Of a stretch of 17,548 bases of DNA, positions 1-5,995 are shown in pieces. How positions within the stretch are numbered: the stretch's first letter is position 1; each line of letters starts with the position of its first letter. The position numbers and the translations under genes were made by a program. The notes under the pieces were generated by a model, which was not told where the DNA came from, searched no databases, and saw only the letters and a list, made by a program, of their open reading frames with translations. Source of the stretch: Bacteroidaceae bacterium (GTDB lineage: Bacteria; Bacteroidota; Bacteroidia; Bacteroidales; Bacteroidaceae); the NCBI GenBank assembly GCA_900765575.1, contig CAAFRW010000131.1:1-17548 (forward strand), written 5' to 3'.

Positions 1-325
1 TGAGATTCCGTGCGCAACAGGAGGTAATGCCACCGGACAGTCGGGTGCCGGCAGTTTCTGGTCGGAAGACGAGAACGGACAGGCTTTCTGTGTAGACAAC
101 TCTTATGTAAAAGTTAAGAATATAACGTTGGGTTATACTTTCCCAAAAAGTCTGGTATCCAAGCTACACATCTCCAACCTGAGGGTTTATGCAAACATTA
201 TCAATCCGTTTACCTTTACCGATTATAAAGGTTTTGACCCGGAATGGGCCAGCGCTTCGGTTACCGATGGTACGGGTGGTGTAAGCTCCAGAACTTATCA
301 AATTGGTGTTAATCTGAAATTCTAA
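1..325 (+). CDS. SusC-like TonB-dependent outer-membrane receptor, C-terminal end only
   Basis: The reading frame is open from base 2 to the TAA at 323-325, so the gene begins outside the window and only about 107 C-terminal residues are seen. The motif VKVKNITLGYTFP, the phrase LRVYANIINPFTFTDYKGFDPE and the ending YQIGVNLKF are typical of the last beta-strands of SusC/RagA-family receptors. These form 22-stranded barrels that import oligosaccharides across the outer membrane with energy from TonB. The final phenylalanine fits the outer-membrane insertion signal. The ATG at 128 lies inside the conserved barrel region and is not a real start. A susD-like gene follows after 20 bases, the standard SusC-SusD order. 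The ending differs clearly from that of the second SusC in this window, so the two are not recent copies. Substrate cannot be read from this fragment. Confidence 0.93.
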   Translation, partial: EIPCATGGNATGQSGAGSFWSEDENGQAFCVDNSYVKVKNITLGYTFPKSLVSKLHISNLRVYANIINPFTFTDYKGFDPEWASASVTDGTGGVSSRTYQIGVNLKF

Positions 326-345
326 TCTTAAACAACGAGTAAATT

Positions 346-2100
346 ATGAAAAAGATATATTACATTATGGTCGTTGGAGCTTTGACACTTTTTACGAGCT
401 GTTCGGGCTTTTTGGACCAAGACAACCGGTCGGATGTAGCGACCAAGGACTTTTATAACACTACCACGGGCTATGAAAGTTTAACAAACTCCATGTATTC
501 CACTTTGCGCGTTATTTTTAATAACCAACCACATTTGTTTGTGGGAGGAACCGATTTATACGGCGATGGGAAGAGCCAGGGTATGGCTATGACCTACTAT
601 ACTTATACCGTAGCGGAAGATTGTCTGGAACGTTTTTATATGAACTGTTATAAAGGTATTCAGGCTGCTAACAGTGTGATTGCTTATGGTGAAACAACGG
701 AAGAGTCGAATGTTCGTTTGCAATACATCGATGAGGCTCGTTTTATCCGGGCTTGGTATTATTTTCAGTTGGTGCAGCAGTTCGGTGGCGTTCCCTTGAG
801 TAATGAGATGTATGAAGGTGCGGTGATGAATCATCCTCGCAACTCCTTGGCAGATGTCTATAACTTTATTATTGGGGAGTTTGAGCATTTGGCCACTTCT
901 CCCGATTCCAAGTTGCAGGAGCGCAGTACGGTAGGACGTGCCAACAAGCGTGCCGCTAATTTCTTCCTGGCCAAGGCTTACCTCACTCGCGGTTGGTTGA
1001 ATGGACAGGATGAAGAAGCACAGGAAGACAACATTGCGCAGACGAATGATTTTGCCAATGCACAAAAATATATTCTGGCAGCTATTGGTGGTGAAGAGCC
1101 GGAGGAATCCATAGAAACGGTTTTCGATATAGCCAACGAAGCAAATAATGAATTCTTCTGGACTGTACAGTTTAGTGGTGACGCTGTGGATAATCCGAAA
1201 TCCGGCGGTTCTTATCAGATGGCACAGTTCGGTGCCTATTTAGGAGGTTCGGAATACCCGCGTACTAAGGCAATAGACGGTACTTATTCTCCAACTTACC
1301 GTTACCACAGTTTATTTGCAAAAGGTGACGGACGTTATGAACAGACTTTCATGCTGGAACTTTATGGAACGGAAACAGGTGGTACACCGACTTATAAATA
1401 TTTTGATTACTATTATCCTAATAATGGTTCAAAAGTACTTTATTATTACGCTCCCTGGTGGGCAACCGATGAGGATATTGCCGCTTGGAAGGCTGACGAC
1501 CCGAATGGGGTAAAGGCGAATGTGGTTGTTGGTAAAATAGCTTTGACTGCTGAAGATGGAGGCTTGGACCCGAACTCTGGAAAACCGGCCGATTGGGCAA
1601 CTCGCCGGCATAGTGACTGTGGAGTTCCTTGTATGCGTAAATTCGATGATTATACGGAGACTTCTATTGCTAACCGCAACAGTACGTGTTCCATGCATGA
1701 TGTGTCTTGTGCTCGTTTGGGTGAGGCTTACCTGATTGCGGCGGAGGCTTATTTGATGCAAAACGATAAGACGAATGCGGCAAAGATGATTAAAACATTA
1801 CGTTCCCGTCCTGGTACGATTAAACCGGGCTTTGAAGCGGATATGGCTGTCAGCGAGAATGATATGACCATTGATTTTATTCTTGATGAACGTGCTCGTG
1901 AGCTAGCTGGTGAGTATGTTCGTTGGACGGACTTGAAGCGTACTCACAAACTGATTGAATACGTAAAGGCTTATCAGGAAGACCCTGTACAGGCATCTAA
2001 CTTACAAGGTCCGGATGGAAAATATAAGATTCTTCGTCCTATACCTCAGAAAGCTATCGACTTGAATAAAGCAGAAATACAACAGAATCCGGGCTATTGA
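346..2100 (+). CDS. SusD/RagB-family glycan-binding outer-membrane lipoprotein (first pair)
   Basis: This 584-residue protein has a lipoprotein signal peptide with lipobox FTSC and lipidated Cys19, followed by SGFLDQDNRSD, the usual opening of a mature SusD protein. The N-terminal TPR-like helices carry the family pattern around IDEARFIRAWYYFQLVQQFGGVPL. The C-terminal part holds SCARLGEAYLIAAEAYL, then FILDERARELAGEYVRWTDL, and the protein ends in IQQNPGY, all hallmarks of RagB/SusD proteins. SusD proteins sit on the cell surface as a lid over the SusC barrel and hand it oligosaccharides. It lies 20 bases after the partial susC, so the two are surely one operon, and a terminator follows 30 bases after its stop. 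Besides the lipidated cysteine there are six more cysteines, which could form disulfides. Family assignment is firm; the ligand is unknown. Confidence 0.96.
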   Translation: MKKIYYIMVVGALTLFTSCSGFLDQDNRSDVATKDFYNTTTGYESLTNSMYSTLRVIFNNQPHLFVGGTDLYGDGKSQGMAMTYYTYTVAEDCLERFYMNCYKGIQAANSVIAYGETTEESNVRLQYIDEARFIRAWYYFQLVQQFGGVPLSNEMYEGAVMNHPRNSLADVYNFIIGEFEHLATSPDSKLQERSTVGRANKRAANFFLAKAYLTRGWLNGQDEEAQEDNIAQTNDFANAQKYILAAIGGEEPEESIETVFDIANEANNEFFWTVQFSGDAVDNPKSGGSYQMAQFGAYLGGSEYPRTKAIDGTYSPTYRYHSLFAKGDGRYEQTFMLELYGTETGGTPTYKYFDYYYPNNGSKVLYYYAPWWATDEDIAAWKADDPNGVKANVVVGKIALTAEDGGLDPNSGKPADWATRRHSDCGVPCMRKFDDYTETSIANRNSTCSMHDVSCARLGEAYLIAAEAYLMQNDKTNAAKMIKTLRSRPGTIKPGFEADMAVSENDMTIDFILDERARELAGEYVRWTDLKRTHKLIEYVKAYQEDPVQASNLQGPDGKYKILRPIPQKAIDLNKAEIQQNPGY

Positions 2101-2130
2101 TGACCCAGCAATCTGTGTTAGATAAATAGG

Positions 2131-2165
2131 AAGGCCGTCTCAGGAATAGAAACTGAGGCGGCTTT
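2131..2165 (+). terminator. Intrinsic terminator after first susC-susD operon
   Basis: An inverted repeat with arms at 2131-2143 and 2153-2165 (core GCCGTCTCAG / CTGAGGCGGC) and a 9-base loop forms a 13 bp stem including G-T pairs. The right arm ends in TTT and is followed by a short T-rich stretch. It starts 30 bases after the susD stop, the expected place for an operon end. The T tract is short, so termination may be partial. Confidence 0.8.
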
Positions 2166-2504
2166 CTGTATAGTAAGAAACTTGTTGTTGTATAGGTTTG
2201 TTTGTTGTCTGAATGATGTATAAATGAATAGAAAGAAGAGAATTAACTTTTTTTTGTTTTAATTGGCTACCTCCCTATCTATTGAAAAATAGCTACTTGA
2301 CTGTCTCGGATAATTCCTTTCTTCATAGATTCGGTTTTTATTTATTTTATGTGCTATATTTAGTGTAGACATCAGGATGTTGTCTGGTTGCCGGTTTTAC
2401 TTGTAAAACTAATTAGGCTCTTTTCTTTTGGATTTTATTTAAAAAAGGAAAGAGATAAATGAATAGGAGCCTGATAAATAGTATTTTTTCTTTTTAAAAA
2501 TTTG

Positions 2505-2512
2505 TATCTTAG
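2505..2512 (+). promoter_or_regulatory. Candidate promoter -7 box for the kinase gene
   Basis: TATCTTAG matches the Bacteroidota -7 consensus TAnnTTTG at all fixed positions but one. The stretch about 19 bases upstream is T-rich but has no clean TTTG -33 box. Transcription would start near 2519, leaving an untranslated leader of roughly 65 bases that contains the inverted repeat at 2538-2560. Confidence 0.45.
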
Positions 2513-2537
2513 CGCTTAGAATCTTGAAAAAAGTATA

Positions 2538-2560
2538 ATATACTCCCCAAAAGAGTATAT
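2538..2560. repeat. 8 bp inverted repeat in the kinase leader
   Basis: ATATACTC at 2538-2545 and GAGTATAT at 2553-2560 are exact reverse complements separated by 7 bases. The repeat lies between the candidate promoter and the ATG at 2587, so it could be an operator or an mRNA hairpin that affects translation. No T tract follows, so it does not look like a terminator. Arms of this length do occur by chance in AT-rich DNA. Confidence 0.4.
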
Positions 2561-2586
2561 AAATTCACTAGACACAGAAACTAAGT

Positions 2587-4182
2587 ATGATTGAAAACAA
2601 AGAGAGATTAAGTGATTATTTACTTCATTTCTTAGAGCGGTTGAGTAGCAATGAATCCAATGAAAAGAAAATCATAGAATCATTGGCCGAATTTTGTAAT
2701 TACTATAAATTTAAGAAGGCTTTTGTCTATCAGACAGATGGTTTTCGTTATTTCTTTTTGAAGGAAACGATTGGAAACGAAGAGAATACATTGAGACTTC
2801 GTTTTGAAATGAGTGAAATGTCGGAAGAGCATGCAAATAGCATAAAGCCTCAAAATAAACCCTTTTACAGCGAAAGAAGCGAAATGGCTTCCGTAAGCGA
2901 TATCGATGTTTTGGACTTCTATCATGTAGATTCCTTGTTGATTAGGCAATTTGAAGATACGGAAGGCAAGATTATCGGATTTATAGGCTTTGCCGACAGA
3001 GAGGAGACTAGACCTTTTATGGAGAATGAGTTGCAGATGATTCATATCCTGTTGGGAGCGCTTTCTAAAGAAATAGCAGTCAGAGAGTATAAAGAAAGAG
3101 AGGTACGGGCCAGCAATACGTTGGGCAGCATCATGAACAATATGGGAGTGGATATTTATGTAAACTCTTTTGATACTCATGAAATGCTGTATGCCAATGC
3201 TTCGATGGCGGCTCCGTATGGAGGGGCGGAGCATTTTAAAGGAAAAAAATGTTGGGAAGCCCTTTATACCGATAAGAAGGGGGAATGTGAGTTTTGTCCT
3301 AAAAGACATTTGATTGATGAAAATGGGCAACCTACCAAAGTTTATTCTTGGGATTATCAGCGTCCGTTTGATGGATGTTGGTTCCGTGTGTTCAGTGCTG
3401 CGTTTGCCTGGATAGACGGGCAAATGGCGCATGTAATTACCAGTGTCGATATAGACCACCAAAAGAAAATAGAAGAGGAACTGAGAATTGCGAAAGATAA
3501 AGCGGAACATCTGGACCGTTTGAAGTCTGCTTTCCTAGCCAATATGAGTCATGAAATTCGTACCCCGCTTAACTCCATTGTGGGTTTTGCCGGTCTTCTT
3601 GTGGAATCGGAAGAACAAGAAGAACGTCAGGAGTATTTCAATATCATGCAGGAAAATACAGAGTTGCTTTTACAGCTGATATCTGATATCTTGGATTTGT
3701 CGAAGATAGAAGCCGAAACACTCGAATACAATTTGGATTATTTGAATGTGAGAGACTTTTGTAACGATGTCATGCATACGTATGATATAAAGGAAGACAA
3801 AGCCGTTCCGGTTTTGCTTGCTCCCAATTTGTTCGATTACCGTATTTATACAGATAAGAACCGTTTAAAGCAAGTGGTTCTCAACTTTATCAATAATGCC
3901 CTTAAATTTACGAAGGAGGGGCATATTCTTCTCGAATACCATTTGAAGGAAGACACCAACGAAATAGAGTTTTCGGTAACCGATACCGGTATGGGTATTG
4001 CTCCGGATGCGGTAGATAAAGTATTCGACCGCTTTGTAAAGCTCAATAGCTTTGCAAAAGGTACCGGTTTGGGGCTGTCTATCTGTCGAAGTATTATCGA
4101 ACATCTGGGAGGTACGATTGGTGTTGAATCCAAATTGGGCGTAGGCAGTCGTTTTTGGTTTACACATCCGTGCACCGAATAG
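2587..4182 (+). CDS. Soluble GAF-PAS sensor histidine kinase without receiver domain
   Basis: This 531-residue protein has no signal peptide or membrane segment, so it should act in the cytosol. A GAF-like domain spans about residues 15-165, with the phrase KIIGFIGFADREETRPF near its end. A PAS domain spans about 175-300 and carries Cys222, Cys234 and Cys237 in the pattern KCWE...CEFCP. A short coiled linker leads to a HisKA dimerisation domain with phospho-acceptor His322 in MSHEIRTPLN. The HATPase domain at about 420-530 has the N-box Asn437, the G1 Asp466 in DTGMGI and the G2 motif GTGLGLS from Gly492. All catalytic motifs look intact. No receiver domain is fused and no response regulator gene is next to it, so its partner must lie elsewhere. 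The GH43 gene begins 38 bases downstream, so co-transcription is possible. The input signal is unknown; the cysteines could bind a metal or sense redox state, which is inference. Confidence 0.93.
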   Translation: MIENKERLSDYLLHFLERLSSNESNEKKIIESLAEFCNYYKFKKAFVYQTDGFRYFFLKETIGNEENTLRLRFEMSEMSEEHANSIKPQNKPFYSERSEMASVSDIDVLDFYHVDSLLIRQFEDTEGKIIGFIGFADREETRPFMENELQMIHILLGALSKEIAVREYKEREVRASNTLGSIMNNMGVDIYVNSFDTHEMLYANASMAAPYGGAEHFKGKKCWEALYTDKKGECEFCPKRHLIDENGQPTKVYSWDYQRPFDGCWFRVFSAAFAWIDGQMAHVITSVDIDHQKKIEEELRIAKDKAEHLDRLKSAFLANMSHEIRTPLNSIVGFAGLLVESEEQEERQEYFNIMQENTELLLQLISDILDLSKIEAETLEYNLDYLNVRDFCNDVMHTYDIKEDKAVPVLLAPNLFDYRIYTDKNRLKQVVLNFINNALKFTKEGHILLEYHLKEDTNEIEFSVTDTGMGIAPDAVDKVFDRFVKLNSFAKGTGLGLSICRSIIEHLGGTIGVESKLGVGSRFWFTHPCTE

Positions 4183-4192
4183 AAAATTTCCC

Positions 4193-4200
4193 TATATTTG
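4193..4200 (+). promoter_or_regulatory. Candidate -7 promoter box for the GH43 gene
   Basis: TATATTTG is an exact match to TAnnTTTG and lies 10 bases after the kinase stop codon and 20 bases before the GH43 start. A start site near 4207 would give a leader of about 14 bases. No TTTG is present at the expected -33 position (it would fall inside the last kinase codons), so the gene may instead depend on read-through from the kinase promoter. Confidence 0.4.
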
Positions 4201-4220
4201 GAGCATAAATCATAGATATC

Positions 4221-5774
4221 ATGAAAACACTCTTATTGTCTCTTTGTATGAGCGGGGTTTTCCTGCTCTCGTATGCGCAAAACAAACCTGCCAAGTGGGG
4301 CGACCAAGGTAACGGAACTTACATCAATCCTATTTTGAATGCCGATTATTCCGACCCGGATATCATCCGCGTAGGTACGAAATACTATATGGTTGCTTCC
4401 GATTTTCATTTCTTGGGCATGCAAGTACTGGAATCGGAAGATATGGTGAACTGGAAACTCATCTCACAGATATACAGCAGGTTTGATTATCCGGGATGGG
4501 AGGAAAATGAACAATATGCAGGAGGCTCTTGGGCTCCCGCTATCCGTTATTATGATAATAAGTTCTGGGTGTTTTTCTGTACGCCGAAAGAGGGACTGTT
4601 TATGTCGAATGCGGAAAATCCTTCCGGTCCGTGGTCTCCGCTATATTTGGTAGAGAAAGTAGAAAAGTGGGAAGACCCTTGTCCTTTCTGGGATGAAGAC
4701 GGGCAGGCCTATTTGGGCAGAAGCCGTCATGGAGCCGGCCCTATCATTATTCATAAGATGAGTCCGGACGGTACTCGTTTGCTGGATGAAGGAAAAACAG
4801 TGTATACCGGTCCGGTAGCCGAAGGAACCAAAATCTTTAAGAAAGACGGATATTACTACCTTTCTATTCCGGAAGGCGGAGTGGGAAGTGGTTGGCAAAC
4901 GATATTGCGTTCAAAGAATATATACGGTCCTTACGAGAAGAAGGTAGTGCTGGAACGAGGGTCTACCTCTATCAATGGACCTCATCAAGGGTCTATAGTC
5001 GATACTCCCGACGGGAAATGGGCGTTCTTTCATTTCCAACATGATGGTTCTTTAGGGCGTGTATTGCACCTGCAACCCATGCATTGGCAGGATGGATGGC
5101 CGGTGATAGGAGTCGATATCGATAGAAACGGAATAGGCGAACCTGTCTATGTGTGGAAGAAACCGATTGAAAGCGATAAGATTGTAGTGCCGGAAACAGA
5201 CGATGAGTTCTCCTCAGGTAAGCTTTCTTTACAGTGGCAGTTCAATCACAATCCGGTAGACGATGCCTGGTCATTGACCTCTCCCCGTGGAAGTTTAACC
5301 TTACAGGCTTTGGTTGCGCCGGAGTTCCGTCTGGCTCGTAATACGATAACCCAAAAGGTGATGGGGTATGTGAGTGAAGTTACGGTAGCGGTCGATTTGT
5401 CGGGGATGGCAGAAGGGCAACGTTGCGGCTTGGTTTGTATGGGCAAGGAGAATCAGATGCTTGGCGTGAAGAAGGTAGAAGGGAAATTAGGCTTATATCA
5501 GTCGGATGATACGACAGAAACGGAACTTGCTCCGATAACCAAAAAGAGAATCTACCTCCGGGTTTCCATCGACATACCTAATAAAGAATTTCGTTTTGCA
5601 TATAGTTTGGATAACCTCCATTTTGTTTCCTGTGGTGAGCCTTTCTTTATCCATTTCGGTAATTGGAAAGGAGCTCGTGTAGGACTCTATTGTTACAATA
5701 AGCAAGAAAAAGCAGGACGCGTTTCTTTCCCATGGTTCCATTATAAACATGATGGACCGCAAACTATGAAATAA
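4221..5774 (+). CDS. Secreted glycoside hydrolase family 43 (probable alpha-L-arabinofuranosidase or beta-xylosidase)
   Basis: This 517-residue protein starts with a type I signal peptide, probable cleavage after Ala19 (SYA|QN), so it is exported to the periplasm or beyond. A five-bladed beta-propeller spans about residues 30-310. The three GH43 acidic residues are visible: general base Asp45 in DYSDPDII, pKa modulator Asp152 in WEDPCPFWDEDG and general acid Glu201 in GPVAEGTKIF. His255 in NGPHQG matches the conserved residue near the propeller centre. A C-terminal beta-sandwich from about residue 325 (start DDEFSSGKLSLQWQFNHNP) resembles the module of GH43 beta-xylosidases and of subfamilies such as GH43_12; subfamily placement is tentative. 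Such enzymes invert the anomeric carbon and release arabinose or xylose. It sits between a sensor kinase and a susC-susD pair, is followed by a strong terminator, and is likely a debranching enzyme of the PUL. Confidence 0.92.
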   Translation: MKTLLLSLCMSGVFLLSYAQNKPAKWGDQGNGTYINPILNADYSDPDIIRVGTKYYMVASDFHFLGMQVLESEDMVNWKLISQIYSRFDYPGWEENEQYAGGSWAPAIRYYDNKFWVFFCTPKEGLFMSNAENPSGPWSPLYLVEKVEKWEDPCPFWDEDGQAYLGRSRHGAGPIIIHKMSPDGTRLLDEGKTVYTGPVAEGTKIFKKDGYYYLSIPEGGVGSGWQTILRSKNIYGPYEKKVVLERGSTSINGPHQGSIVDTPDGKWAFFHFQHDGSLGRVLHLQPMHWQDGWPVIGVDIDRNGIGEPVYVWKKPIESDKIVVPETDDEFSSGKLSLQWQFNHNPVDDAWSLTSPRGSLTLQALVAPEFRLARNTITQKVMGYVSEVTVAVDLSGMAEGQRCGLVCMGKENQMLGVKKVEGKLGLYQSDDTTETELAPITKKRIYLRVSIDIPNKEFRFAYSLDNLHFVSCGEPFFIHFGNWKGARVGLYCYNKQEKAGRVSFPWFHYKHDGPQTMK

Positions 5775-5815
5775 GTAACCGAGGCAGTTCTTAGGGAATA
5801 GCTCTGCTTGTGTGA

Positions 5816-5858
5816 AACAATCCGGAACATCCGATGGGATGCTCCGGATTGTTTTTTT
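5816..5858 (+). terminator. Strong intrinsic terminator after GH43
   Basis: Arms at 5816-5832 and 5837-5853 form a 17 bp stem with a single A-C mismatch and a 4-base loop GATG, and the right arm runs into seven T residues at 5852-5858. This is a textbook Rho-independent terminator. It lies 41 bases after the GH43 stop and separates that gene from the next susC operon. Confidence 0.93.
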
Positions 5859-5890
5859 AAAACATATGCTTCTATAACATATACTTTTAT
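5859..5890 (+). repeat. Tandem imperfect direct repeat, candidate operator of the second susC operon
   Basis: Two 17-base units overlap with a 15-base period: AACATATGCTT at 5861-5871 and AACATATACTT at 5876-5886, with matching flanks extending to TAT. Over 17 aligned positions 14 are identical. The pair begins right after the terminator T tract and ends about 55 bases before the -7 box at 5945. Its place and direct-repeat form suit an activator site, for instance for the AraC-type domain of the HTCS encoded downstream. That link is inference. Confidence 0.45.
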
Positions 5891-5944
5891 CAAAAATGGA
5901 ACCGACTTGAACAGATTATGTACGAAATTTATACATGGACTTCG

Positions 5945-5952
5945 TATTTTTG
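5945..5952 (+). promoter_or_regulatory. Promoter -7 box of the second susC operon
   Basis: TATTTTTG matches TAnnTTTG exactly. A start site near 5959 gives a leader of about 37 bases before the ATG at 5996. The expected -33 position reads ACGA instead of TTTG. A weak -33 box is what one expects if the promoter needs an activator. Confidence 0.6.
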
Positions 5953-5995
5953 TAATCATTGAAACCTTAAATTTTATACAATAACTTAATCTTAG

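Larger units (their letters stand above)
2166..2586. other. AT-rich gene-free stretch with inverted repeats upstream of the kinase gene
   Basis: No coding region is supported here. From left to right it holds a T-rich stretch near 2248-2260, a 16-base palindrome GTTTTACTTGTAAAAC at 2394-2409, two overlapping and mutually exclusive hairpins between 2412 and 2475, a candidate promoter at 2505-2512, and an 8 bp inverted repeat at 2538-2560. It is much longer than the other gaps in the window (12 to about 220 bases), which suggests that regulatory input to the kinase gene is concentrated here. No tRNA, riboswitch or small ORF could be recognised. Confidence 0.6.

Noticed and set aside
128..325. 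Short separate ORF starting with the ATG at 128
   Set aside because: The frame is open back to base 2 and the upstream residues continue a SusC C terminus, so this is an internal methionine of a truncated gene.
556..1065. 169-codon open frame on the minus strand inside the first susD
   Set aside because: It is a shadow of a well-supported SusD-family gene and codes for no recognisable motif.
2193..2200. TAGGTTTG, an exact match to the -7 promoter consensus
   Set aside because: It has no -33 box, lies almost 400 bases before the kinase gene with no ORF behind it, and an 8-base pattern with two free positions is expected by chance in AT-rich DNA.
2680..3510. 276-codon open frame on the minus strand within the kinase gene
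   Set aside because: It lies fully inside a gene with clear GAF, PAS and HisKA domains, its product shows no recognisable domain, and no promoter precedes it.
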